Assembly: GCA_918807975.1 (NCBI GenBank)
Contig: OU964928.1
Span: forward strand, 16,203,823-16,267,822
Length of the DNA: 64,000 nucleotides
Source: Aplidium turbinatum
Taxonomy: Eukaryota > Chordata > Ascidiacea > Aplousobranchia > Polyclinidae
Reading direction: 5' to 3'
Positions 12,001-22,900 of the stretch are shown one piece after another (the stretch's first letter is position 1; every line of letters starts with the position of its first letter). Position numbers and translations under genes: made by a program. The notes under the pieces are model-generated. The model was not told the origin of the DNA, made no database searches, and saw only the letters and a list, made by a program, of their open reading frames with translations.

Positions 12001-13646
12001 AATTTCGAGTTTATTTTACTCGATTTTAAAAATATTTTTTTAGTTGAACCGTTTTTTTGCGTAGGCTGTGGAATGTAACTTTGATTGCTGGCATGTGGTG
12101 AGCCTCGTGCAGTGGCATTGCTTATTGTTGCAAAGCATCAAGCGATCTAGTGATTTGTCTGAACGTTTTCTGTATGCCAGGTTGAAAATCGATTGAATCA
12201 ATGGAAAGGATCGAAATCTGATCAAATAAAGGAACTTACACTTCTAAAAGAAGCACAAAAGTCAGTTTAAGATTTTCTTATATCTAGTATAGTCTAGACT
12301 TATTACATTACCCATTAATGACCATATGCAAAAAAAGCAGTTTATTGTAGCTGCAGTCTGCAGACTAATTGGGACAACCTTATCTGATCGATATGTTTGA
12401 TGCAGCTTCAACGAAAAACTTTTTCCTTGTAAAAATTTAAGAGAGTCAGCAGTTCACGTCGAGTATGTTATATTTCAAAAACTGATACTTGTTTACAAAA
12501 CATAATCTAAAACCCTGTATATTTGTATTCCATCCAGAGAAATGATCGATATTTTAAACGAAGTTCGTTCCATTACTAATCGAATACTAAATGAAGATAA
12601 AGATGAAAAAATTGCGCTGGAATGGAGGTTTGCTGCTACAGTTTTGGATAGGTAAGCGAAACTTCCTTTACGCGAACATTTTTCTTCCAGTGATTGCTAC
12701 CGTGATTTTGACTGGCAAGAAAATCTTTACATCGTTTTCACATAGTCCAATAGTACTAGCCTACCTTCTAGTAGGCTACACTACTACATCCAGGGCCATT
12801 GATACGATATCTTGGGCCCTGTACCAATGGAATTTTTGGGTCTCAAATCAAGAAATTTTACAAGTAAACAGACTGTATCCAAAGAATACCCGGTGGCTTC
12901 TTCATGATCTCGGGCCCCTAAAATTATCCCGGGCCCGGGTTCAAAAGTACTCCTGGACCCCCTGTCAACGCTACTGGCTGCATTAAATGCGATTTAAATG
13001 TACATTCATTGGTTCATTTGTGTTTCGTTTTGAAGACTATTATAGGCTATAATGATGTGCTACTAGTATAAGAATGTGAAATCTAGTTTCTTCTAATGTG
13101 CGTTGGCTATGTGCGATTATATCAATAGTAACGATCATGCTTGTATTTGCGCCCATTGTGATAAAATAAAGTACACCGATGGCATACAACAGATAACAGG
13201 AACCAGGGAAGTGACATATAGTCCGAGTCAGCTGCTCCCTTTATTTTGGCATGCCATTAAGTGTCTTTGCCGAGACGCAGCCGCATGCTTTGAAGCTCAT
13301 GTCGAACAACGTCCTTTCGAACGTCACGCAGACGTTTTCACCATTCGACTACGCAGCCGACGTTGCTTCAAAACATTTGCTTGAACATTAAGCAAGAAGT
13401 ACGCAATAATATGAAAAGTGCGACAATCTGGCGTACTTTCCAACAAAAACTTTATTTTAGCAAAATCAATCTCCTCGTTGCCATTAAAGTTTTCTATTCT
13501 GTATTTCAAACTTTAGTGAAACTTAGTTCTCATGGAGTGTTCACAGGTTTTGCCTCTACATATTCTCCTTTTACTTGGTCGTGTCTACAGTCCTGACCAT
13601 TGGCGTCGCTCCTGGATCTCTGATACCTTTGACGTATGACACGTAG
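3095..13646 (+). CDS. Nicotinic acetylcholine receptor alpha-type subunit (5' exon not found)
   Basis: This is a pentameric ligand-gated cation channel subunit of the cell membrane. Coding exons: 3095-3234, 3703-3747, 4810-4919, 6171-6351, 7765-7837, 8131-8328, 9401-9484, 10018-10130, 11264-11404, 12181-12260, 12538-12651, 13547-13646 (stop). All have AG/GT borders and matching phases; about 459 residues are visible. Diagnostic parts: loop A WKPDILVYN; loop B GSWTHHG; the Cys-loop, two cysteines 13 residues apart (CDVDIRYFPFDEQKC); paired cysteines YECC in loop C, which mark an alpha subunit; TM1 followed by LPADSGE; TM2 GITVLLALVVF with Glu at -1', which predicts cation selectivity; TM3; a short cytoplasmic loop beginning LRMRRPGE; an amphipathic helix ending EWRFAATVLDR; and TM4. 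Closest by eye to vertebrate alpha7 and neuronal alpha subunits. Loop C is odd: the usual Tyr-Pro-Asp is Phe-Val-Asp and an Asn-Val-Thr sequon follows the cysteines. The signal-peptide exon is missing from the model. Confidence 0.95.
3770..3880 (+). repeat. tRNA-derived SINE fragment
   Basis: The stretch around ttgccgagtggtgaga (A-box-like) through ttcacaccgcttgggagcat resembles the tRNA-like head of the intact SINE at 24324-24526. It is degenerate and truncated and lies in receptor intron 2. Confidence 0.6.
4086..4200. mobile_element. hAT-like terminal fragment
   Basis: The sequence begins with cagtggttctcaaccgg, the typical hAT terminal motif also seen at 15339 and 25657, followed by GC-rich sequence. 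I found no matching opposite end nearby, so it looks like a one-ended remnant in receptor intron 2. Confidence 0.45.
4391..4560. repeat. MITE with about 40-bp terminal inverted repeats
   Basis: The left end (ctgcttcaccttgattggga) is mirrored at the right end (reverse complement ctgtttcacattgattggga), and both continue with an ATCAGAA-like segment. The centre is AT-rich. There is no coding potential and no clear target duplication. It lies in receptor intron 2. Confidence 0.6.
4955..5045. repeat. Truncated copy of the MITE at 25343
   Basis: Starting at aataaagagcccaaaatgtg, about 85 bases match the reverse complement of the right half of the element at 25343-25525, including the AACTCATGTT-AGCAAACG block. 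The other half is missing. It lies in receptor intron 3. Confidence 0.6.
6442..7440 (-). mobile_element. Decayed pogo/Tigger-like DNA transposon
   Basis: Imperfect terminal repeats face each other: left gggaagaacctccatcaatg, right (reverse complement) ggggagaatctccatcattg. Inside, the word tcccattg or its complement recurs at least six times, mainly near the ends. A minus-strand reading frame (6751-7041, about 96 residues) has a psq-type helix-turn-helix: MKTAVEKAIQTGK followed by PVAREFDIPSQTLKNWV, typical of the N-terminus of pogo-class transposases. The catalytic DDE region is absent. The element fills much of receptor intron 4. Neither the TA duplication nor the exact ends are certain. 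Confidence 0.6.
9530..9785. mobile_element. Possible non-autonomous hAT-like element
   Basis: The left end (ggggttcataaccagggg) and the right end (reverse complement gccaaaagttcttaacc) resemble each other weakly and look like hAT termini. No transposase and no clean duplication are seen. It lies in receptor intron 7. Confidence 0.3.
10690..10840 (+). repeat. tRNA-derived SINE
   Basis: The head gccccgatagctcagttggt matches a tRNA 5' end with a good A box; the B box is weak. The body (cagggcatgcacttgagcag and onward) recurs, diverged, at about 15285-15338. It lies in receptor intron 8. Confidence 0.6.
10850..11030 (-). repeat. Interspersed repeat shared with 15090-15220
   Basis: Read on the minus strand, this stretch contains cctcggactgacaaa, then gataggttatt, then acttgtagaggctcgtgacg. 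The same words, in the same order, occur on the plus strand at 15106-15185, so these are two copies of one family in opposite orientation. The family is unknown, and it may be the body of the neighbouring SINE. Confidence 0.6.
12885..12970 (+). repeat. GC-rich repeat, copy 1 of 2
   Basis: This matches 13895-13975 over about 70 bases (shared words: ttcttca, cccggg, ccatccc or ttatccc, gttcaaaagt). It looks like the end of a hAT-type element, but no partner end was found. It lies in receptor intron 11. Confidence 0.45.
13225..13357 (-). repeat. tRNA-derived SINE, degenerate copy
   Basis: On the minus strand it starts gtcggctgcgtagtcgaatg, like the intact SINE at 24324 (gtcggctgcatagccgagtg), and continues to a gcatgcggctg block as in that copy. 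It lies in receptor intron 11, close to the last exon. Confidence 0.6.
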
Positions 13647-15089
13647 GAGAAACAAAGAAAAATCTAAGCACAGGTCAAGATTACACCTTGTTTCTGAAAC
13701 AAGAATGACAATGGCCTCAGTTCATACGCTCAAATGAAAGAAGGCTTGAAAACAAAACTACAGCAGCCAACACATATCGTGATTGATTGATGTTGAAACA
13801 GATCTGCTCAGAGGATAATTTGATCCCGGTACCAATGAGATCCTGAAGAACAAATCAAGACATTGCTATGAAAAATGCGCTATATTAAAAAAATACGCTG
13901 TAATTTCTTCAATATCCCGGGCTCTTAAAACCATCCCGTGCCGGAGTTCAAAAGTGCCCTTTGAAACCCTACAGTGAAGGGATTGTGTGTTGTGGAAAAC
14001 AGTGAAGTGGATTAAGGTATCTCATTTTTGGGTTCATGTTCGACCTTTTTGTAGCCTACCCTTTTATATTATGGTGTCTATTGGTGGTATAACTGCATGT
14101 ATAAAATTTTAGATCGTTTTCTTAATTTTAATGGGTTCTCAATTGATCTGAAATTTAAAATTTGGGTCATTTGTTCAAAAAACCACTACGGTACCTGAAA
14201 ACTCCTCTACAATTCACTTTTTAGTAATTTTTTCTTTTCATTGTTGTCTATCTTTGTTAGTTTATCATATTTTAGTTGGGAGCAGTCATCAAAATTTTGT
14301 GTTACGCAACTACAACAAGACTAAAGGAAGTAGCCTGTTTCTCAGAATACAAAGTTTCTATTTTATGTTTTAATTTAATTAATATTTAACAGTTGCACTC
14401 AATTAGGAGGAAATATGAGCATTTAACAAACAATTAATAACTGCACAATGTACAGTAACACGAACTGAAGCGTAGCAGCCTAATGGTTTTTAAAAAAATA
14501 ACGTCATCATGATGTCACAATGACTAAATAAGCCTGAAGGTTATTTTACTTTGTATGTAAACGTTAAAAATGAAAAAAATATGAATGTAGTGAAACCGAG
14601 AAATTGCGGTTTTAATAATAGCAAAAATGGCCATCGTTGCTGTTGAATCTCCATCGTGCCGTTGTGTTACTTTTTTTAATTAGGGCTGATCAAATTCTTC
14701 TTTTGGCCTTTTTGTTCTGTTCTCATTGTGTCTTGAAACATTATTGTGCAACTTATTGTTCTGAGAATATCGCTACTTTTTTCTAAAACGCTATCGAGGA
14801 TAATAAACTGTCTTGACTTGTTGAGCGATTGAATCCGATTATATAGTCGACTGCAAGCAAAAAAATGTTGTAGCCTACGTTTGCAGCTAGATCTAGTGTG
14901 GTTTGTATTAATGCTCACAGATTGCTTGTGTAGATCTAAATGCTTTATGTGATTACTTAAGTTGTGACCATTGTTTGGTCTGCAGATGCACAATACCGCA
15001 ATGAAGGCCAGTGCTCTGCTACTATCCGTCAATCGTTTTGAAGCTCACGAATCTTGTTACGCTTCTTCTACAAAATTTCACAGTAGCCT
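13647..15089. other. Receptor 3' flank; one repeat, otherwise nothing recognised
   Basis: This region follows the receptor stop codon and includes the second copy of the GC-rich repeat (13895-13975). An ATTAAA at about 13883 could be a polyadenylation signal but is weak. No conserved coding segment is seen. Confidence 0.5.
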
Positions 15090-15338
15090 GGTTTTGAACA
15101 TCTATCCTCGGACTGACAAACCCTTGATAAGTTATTTGTGGCAGTTTCGCATAGGCCTACTTGTAGAGGCTTTTGACGCAGGGCCTGTTAACGAGACTGA
15201 CAGAGCGAGATTTACCGATTGTTAAAGCGGTTTTAGCCCAATTTTGTACATGAAGAAACCGCAAGGTGAAGAGGTGCTGGTTTGGCCCTCGGGGTGTGCG
15301 CTTGAGCAAGGTCTGTTAGGACTGCTCTCTATTTAGCG
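15090..15338 (+). repeat. Interspersed repeat copy related to 10690-11030
   Basis: The first part (to about 15220) matches the reverse complement of 10850-11030. The second part (about 15275-15338) matches the SINE body at 10775-10835. The last bases abut the hAT element at 15339. Confidence 0.55.
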
Positions 15339-16076
15339 CAGTGGTTCTCAACCTGTGGTACGCGAAATGATTTTTGATGGTACACAGTTTGTTTTCAAGA
15401 AAAAATTACAGTTTTAACAGAATGTTAAACAAATTTTTTCTATTGAAATAAACTATGCAATTCAACCATCGTAATGATTGTATAGTTAAATATTTTATGT
15501 GACATTCAATCTGATTAGACAGCAAAAACCATGCACAAGGAATTACCTCCAATAAACTTCTGCTTGAGCATGGCCTCTACATACAAGATTTTGGCTCGTA
15601 ACGCTAATACGCAGGTGTTAGTTTTTCCCAGTACCTGGGAGTGTGAGCAGGGTTTCTCTTCCTTCATGTGCATCAAAACCAAGAGTCGAAATCGCCTTGA
15701 AACTCCTAGATACGATTTCCGATGCGCTGTGACCTCAGTCGGACCCTGTCTAGATCAGCTTGTGGAGAAGAAACAATTGCAACCATCACATTAACTTTTG
15801 TCCTGTTGGTGTGTGTTGTGAATAAAAATCAGGGGATGATTATTGATTAGCCCGGCGGGGTGATCTTTTTTTGTCATCAACATAAACTTCTTCGAGAGGA
15901 GTGGGCCGCATTTGTTTCGAAATTTCCGGGCTGACTAATTAGCTAATCCGCCCCTAATAACAATTCTATTTACATTTTGAGTAAAGCTGAGTTTTTCGAT
16001 AATAATTTGTTGGGACACAACAAGATCATAGAACCTCGAGGTGGTACGCAGTAAAAAAAGGTTGAGAACCGCACTG
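15339..16076 (+). mobile_element. hAT transposon remnant with C-terminal transposase piece
   Basis: Terminal repeats cagtggttctcaacctg (left) and ggttgagaaccgcactg (right) are typical hAT ends. A plus-strand frame at 15531-15794 reads FPSTWECEQGFSSF, then IKTKSRNRLETP, then LVEKKQLQPSH: the C-terminal dimerisation region of ZBED5/FAM200-like hAT transposases. The rest of the transposase is missing. The flanking 8-mers (atttagcg and aactagaa) do not match well, which suggests an old insertion. It lies between the receptor and transporter genes. Confidence 0.8.
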
Positions 16077-16779
16077 AACTAGAAGATATGTGACGCACGA
16101 TCGCTGCGATAATCTGGTGGTCTTTTTCAAAACCCGAATTCTACAATAAAATAACGATAAACTGTCGCACATTTTATTTTGCATGTAAATCACTGAAAAC
16201 TGGTTTGTTTAAGCAATCTCGATCGGCTGTGATTCCTTTTTGCTGTTAGTATCAATGCTCTATCAATATGCGAAAATAAGCAGATTTATGTCAGGTTAAT
16301 GAGTAGTGGATCTACGGTAGAGACAGCCGGTTCCGGCCATTAGTTTAACAAACCCACCAAATTCAACTTCATTTTATTTTCGATCAAAATAATCGTTAAA
16401 AAAGTAGTTTTCCTGCTACTACATACAGCAGGCTGATTAGGGCATAGCCTACAACCAGTAAACTAGTATAGCCTACATCTAACTGTACATGACTGTAATA
16501 TGGAACGCGCAAGCAAAGAAATGCAATATACTGCGAGTAGGTATCAGTATGTTAATGACAGGTCAGATAGACCTCAACTCAGAGCTACTAACTACGCTTC
16601 ACATTCAAATAATACCCTAACTATCTGTTGACGTTATTTAATGTTCATATATTGCTATTTGACGTATTTAACTGTAACCTATCAACGATATTAATACTTC
16701 TGTTATAGTGTATCATGCTTTCCACAACTAGATAATGTAGGGCTGTGGGTTAATAGAATGATGAAACCCTTTAAAGCAA
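16077..16779. other. Intergenic, nothing recognised
   Basis: This is the 3' flank of the transporter gene. No repeat pair, conserved coding segment or RNA gene was recognised. Confidence 0.5.
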
Positions 16780-16785
16780 TTTATT
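16780..16785 (-). terminator. Candidate polyadenylation signal of the transporter gene
   Basis: AATAAA on the minus strand, about 138 bases after the transporter stop codon. The position is reasonable, but there is no transcript evidence. Confidence 0.4.
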
Positions 16786-16922
16786 AGTTGCAAAGTTCAC
16801 ATTTCGTTTTCAATCGTATATGCAACAAAGTGGCCCTTGACCTCCAAAACAACCAAATATCCTTAAAATAAACGTTGAGCGATGCAAAGCCTTGATCAGT
16901 TTAACTGTATACCTAAGGCAAT

Positions 16923-19900
16923 TTAATAGCTATTGCTATCCACAATATCAAATTGATTGCTTTCTTTTCCACGGACGTAAGCAGAATCACTGCACGAGCA
17001 ACCTTTTGTGCCAACGCAGCAACATATATCTCCTGGAAATGCCAACAGTTTCCTATCTACATACTTCATTGTTTTTAATCCACCTGAAAAAAGAATAACG
17101 GGCTACACTTATGCTCACATGAACAAACGTCGTGAGAAAGTAGACCCGCCACAACAGTAGCACTAAAAAAGTTGCGCACACAGTAGTGGACCACTGGTAC
17201 CAGTACAAAATGAACACCAACAATTTTAAAGAAAGTTCACAACACTGTTCAATAGAATTAAACTGCAGCAGTAACCCTTCATTTTTTTTAATAGATTCAT
17301 TACCAGGCAGCGGTGAGATGGCTCAGCAGATACGGCGTTGGTTTTCCAACAATAAGTTACAAACCTGGTTCGATTCCCAGCTTAAGCTGGTTGTTGAAAA
17401 CACCGCTCACCTCTACCTAGGGTGTAATAAATTGGATAGGAATAATCGCCGAAGGAAAGGCGGTCGAGGGAAAGAAACTAGGCACCTTACTTTCCTTAGT
17501 GCCGAAGGCTTAGTTCAATGAGAACCTTGGCTTTCCCGAAATTTGAAATCAAGTATGGGACCATGTTTGCCTTACTAGCTAAACGCAATAAGTTACACCA
17601 TGGCTACCTGGACTCACCTGAAACTAGGCTGACAAAAAATCCAAGTAACCACGTAACTCCAACCAAAAATAAGCTGTAGTAGCAGTACGACAACGAATAG
17701 AATGTATTTGTTACATCAATCTGGTAGCTATTTGATTGGATGAGATTCATAGTTCCAGTTGTATTTATAGTGATGTTGAAAGCCTAAAACAGCATTTGCA
17801 TTAAAAAATAATCCATTGTCTAACAAGTGGTAAAAACTGCACAACGAAGTGTCGGTTCGACGCCGCTCCAGCGCACGAGATTGTATTTCGGCAAAACACG
17901 ATAGCATGCCAAAACAATGGGAACAGCTGACAGAATGACTCTTTGTCTCAACAAGTACGCAAAGCAATCAGGGTTAAGCTCTCAAAAAAGCTTACTCAGT
18001 CTGAAAATAAAGATTCCGACAATCAATCAACTTCTGAACTCAGATTTGAAATTCTTTGTTAACTCGAATAAATATTTACCGAGAGTGTAGTCTTTAGATA
18101 GATTAGATGGATGTTTATTGGCTGCTGCGAAAAAGATGTACGATAAATCAAAACACAATTTACAGTAAAACTGTTGAAAAGATTACAACTAAAAAAAGAA
18201 AATGATAATAGCATCACAGCAGCGGGAGGCTGCGAAATGACCATTCAAGGTCTTCAAGTCAAGCAGCCACTCCTAAACTCATCAATGATAATTATAATTG
18301 GCTAATTGAGACAAATAAATAAATTACAGTGAAGCTGTCCAAGACGAAAAAAAATAAAAAATTAGGTAGGCCAACGAAGCCTATGTTACAATTGCAAGTC
18401 TGATTAATAATTTAGCATTTGCCTAATATGTGCGAATAATTTTCTTTTTGTACATTCTGTTAAAAGTTGTGAAGGAGGATTTGCGAATTTCAACTGGTAT
18501 ATTATTCCAAATTTTTGCGCCAAATTGTTTTATGGAGCGTTGTAGTTTAATGGTTGTTGTCTTGAATAATACTTGAAAAACTTACAGCTACAACGTGCAT
18601 AGGCGTAGCCAGAGGGGGGGGCGAAAGGGGCCATGGCCCCCCCTAAATTTTCAAACTTTCGATTCCAAAGTTGAGCCCTTTGTTGAAAATATAATAAAAT
18701 TTGTAGAAATTTATAACGTTTTCCAAGACATCTGGCTATTAACACCCCCAAAGACTTGTTTTAGACAAACAGAAAGAAACCAACAAATTTTGCAAATCGT
18801 AAATCGCGCAAAATTTACGCGATTTACGTTTCTTTTAACTAATTTGTGGAAGCAATTTCAGAATGGCTTACTCTGTTGGGTTTTTGTGTAGTTATTGAGT
18901 TTTGTGTAGCTGAGTTTTTGGTGTTCTCTAATTTTAGCCGCACTTTTTGCCCGTTCGTGTGTAAGAGCTACTTTTAATAATAGCTGTTTATCTGCTAATA
19001 AATTTCATACAAATATTACCCTAAAAGTGTTTCCAGAAAGCGCTATAATCCATTATTTGAGTGTAATTTTGCAAAAATTTTCCGGGGGAGCATGCCCCCG
19101 GACCCCCCTAGAATACGCGTGCCTTGGCCACGCTCTAATCCCCACCACTTTTATTGCTTCCCTTGCTCAACCCGCCAGGATACGTCACTGCACATCAGGT
19201 GGCGACGGCTTAAATCAAACACTTTGTCGTCCTCTTCAATTCATCAAATATTTGCCCCCCCCCCCCAATTTTTTTTTCTGGCTACGCCACTGACAACGTG
19301 TTGTACATTAACGTTTATTTTATGCATGTTTGTACGTTATCGTTTCTCTGCTCGGCGCGCATTACCTTGATTGTTTTCTCTGTTCGCGTCTCTTGGCTCA
19401 CTCAATCTCAGCAAGCCCGTTTTCCGAGCCTTTCTGGCAGTGTTCAGTTTAGGGGACTTTCTGTTGCTTTGTTCTGATTCTGTGAGACTGACTTACTTTG
19501 TTCGTTTTATATTTATGGCTTGTGTTTTGCAGATGTACGTCGTTTCTTAGTTCATTAAAGTCTAATAAATGGTCGTTTCACAACGTATGAGTTTGAGGCC
19601 TAACCAAACTACATAATGCTACTTTTGGCACTCACATCACACCCATCTGTGGACAGTGGCAGCTCTCGTGTAAATTCACTTGATGGTGGATAAAGTGTTG
19701 ATCCGATTCCAAGCCAAATTCCCACAGCCAGGCCACCCACGAGCCCGACAAGTGTACCCTAAAAATACATCAAAAATTGAAAACAACGTTTAAACATTTT
19801 ATATGAATTTCAGTTCACGTAAAAGAATTATAACTATGCCAAGTTTGGGAGTTTTTTTGCCAACACTTAAAGTTTAAAAAGTATTTAATTTAGGCCTACG

Positions 19901-22900
19901 TGTCTACCTTTCTTCAGTATGTGAATAGCACATCCTTAATAAAATAAAACTGTTGTCTGTATGTGGCAGAGGCAGACAATACATTTTCAAACACGTTTGT
20001 AAACATAAAGATGCCATATTTCTATGCGCATGAAATCTTCTAAAATGGTTTTGGAAGGCAAAATGACACACCTTTGTTTATTTAGAGAGACGCATGAAAG
20101 TCAGACTTAACACAAATTCTTACCAAGGAATTCGCAACTGGAGTAAAAAGACCAAGACAAAAAACTCCAAGCATCGGTCCTCCAATAATTCCAAACATTT
20201 TTAAAGCAATAGTCAAAATCTTATCCATAAGTGAAGCCAGAAAAGCAACTCCCAATCCAAGAATTCCGTAGAATACCACTAAAACGTTTCGAATTTTTGT
20301 CACATTTTCGAAACATCTGAGATGCAAGATCCATTCATACTTTATAAGCATTGGCATCAATTTGTGGTGCTTTTTACATGAAAAACTAGTAAAGAAAAAA
20401 AAGTTATTACTCACCAAGATTAACTCGTGTAGGCTAAGCTTTGAATTTTTCATAGAAGATTGACAAAAAAGGGGTGTGACCTTAAAAACTTTGGTCTTTT
20501 TTCGTGGAATTTAAACTTGAAAATTAGAAATCGTTCAACTACTGTAGAAGAAAACCTTATCGACTTTTGGGTTTGCTCACTCCGTGATTTTTAAAAGACT
20601 ATACACAAACGTGTTGGTGTTAGACCAACTGCGGAATTCTTACCAGCTACAGTAAAAAGAAAACTTAAAATAAGAGTTTAATGCTTTTAGAAAGCCATTG
20701 GTATTTCACACATGATTTCACTTTACAGTGTTCTGACGTATCGTCTTTAAAACAACAATCTAAGAATTTCAAATTCATGTCAAGTTTGAAACTTTAATTA
20801 CTCAAGGGTAGTCAGATGATCATAACTCGTTGCTTGACTCACCTAAAGCCTTAGAAAGAAGAACAGCTTTGGACTCTGACATATTTGGAAAGATTGGCTT
20901 TAAAAGATCTTCATACGTCGAGCAGGCAAGAGCATTTATTCCAGTCGAAACGGTGCTATGACAAAAATGTGAATAAAATTGAATTTTATAATTTTATTAA
21001 ATTTATTTTTCTTATAGATCTAAAGATTTTTACAACCCGAATTTTTAAATCAATGCGGCTCTAAATTGCTGGTTTGGAAAAAGAAATTCTGCTTAACCTG
21101 CTTGAGCCACAGGTCAACATTGAAGATCTGGCAGAAGACTATTGTATAAGCCTTACTTAAAACAGCTTTTATTTGTCAAACATTCTCTGGCTTGGTCAGT
21201 TCACGCAGAATTAGCTTAAGTGTTAGAGGCGAAAAATTATTTTTGTTATAGTACTATTGGATTAGCTGTGCTGATATGCAGTAAAAGTGAAAATCATTTT
21301 AAATACGAAGCTTGGTTATTAATTGGTTTGTAAATTTTTTTTATTTAAATTGAAATGGTACTCCATCGTAGCCTTAATATTTGGCGATCAATTTGGCCAC
21401 TCATGCCAAATAATTCACAGAAATCAAAGAATTCTTTCAAGAAACCTTGCGCCTCAAACATTTTTCACACTTTGTGTTATCACAATATTTTTGCCACAAC
21501 TGGAAAGTAGGCTACACTATTGTTTGATGACGTTTATTACTGAAAAGTGGGCTATAGAAACATTAACTACCACTGTGACTGAAACACACAGATTCGAAAG
21601 TTACCTTAAAGTTCCACTGTACGCACTGGCTACGAATAACCCGGGAATACCGGGAGCAACACTCAAGATATCCATCACCAAGTATGGAATCAACTGCAAT
21701 GCAAAATATTTAGAAGCGATTGCGTAAAATTCTATTTAAACGATCAGACGTTTTTGCAGATAAGAGTTGTAAAATTAATATACTTTATAAACCAAAACGT
21801 AGACTTTTAAAAACCTTGCATTTATTTTGTTTACATATCTTAAGTGTACAAATTGCGGACTCTGCAGTAAACATAGACCTAGCCATTACGACGCAAGCTA
21901 CTAAGTATAAAGTAAACCTACCTGGTCGGTTTTTTCCACTCTTTCGATTGTACGAGGGTCGCAAGTTGCGTATATAGCATACATAACAAGACCAGTAAGA
22001 CAAGCCAAACTAAGCACTATCAGTAGTCCAAGATCATTCAAATATAGAGACCTAATATCAAAGAGTTTTATTGAATTAATCGTGGTAAGTTTTCCTCTTG
22101 TGCACAAAAAGAAGTTTCCCACGTTTCACCTCTTTAAAAATAATAGAGAACAACAACAACACGACATGTCATGGGTCATACATGATTAAAGATGCCAGAA
22201 AAAGTTTGCAAAATAAAGTAAACAAGTGACTTAAGAAGAGACTTGCACTAGAAAGTAAACATAGCTGAAATGGACCTTTTTAGCCACATGAGCCAGAAAC
22301 ATTTGTTCCCTCTTCCCTCTATTACTTACCCCCCTGCGAAAACCTATCGCAAGAGCACATCTTAAAGATGATCTGAAAATCGGGATCATAGAGCAAAAAA
22401 CTTCAAAGTTGGAGTGAAACAGCCTGGTACTGTCAGTTTAAGTATAAAAAGTCACTCATGAAGCCAATATTTTTGCTGGTCGCTCCGCTTTGTTAAATTA
22501 AACTGGTAATAATTTAGCCACTTAATATTTTATACATGCTTACAATTTTGCTTGTCGCAAACTTGAACAGCTCAGGTAGCGTTGAACCATAGACTGGTTG
22601 ACGGCGTACACGCTTAGCCAAGTAAATGAGCCACCGATGCATATTGACCAAATGGTATGACGCACTCGAGGGTCAAAATCTATTCTGGAGTAAAAAAAAT
22701 TGATTTTTTTAGATCAATAAAGCCAAGAAATTAACACTTGATTATTCGTATTATAAGAAAATGATTATGATTAAGAAAATATTCAACTTGTTCAAACGCC
22801 AATCCTTTATATGAATAATAATTTAATCCGTAACTGAACGCAATGCTGAAAAATTTGAAATATTGGCTTGAAATTGCCAATTATGAAGACTTTTAATGGA

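Noticed and set aside
20082-20453. A 123-codon minus-strand frame as one continuous exon with its own start
   Set aside because: Only 20124-20278 keeps phase with the neighbouring transporter exons and matches the family; the N-terminal part is intron.
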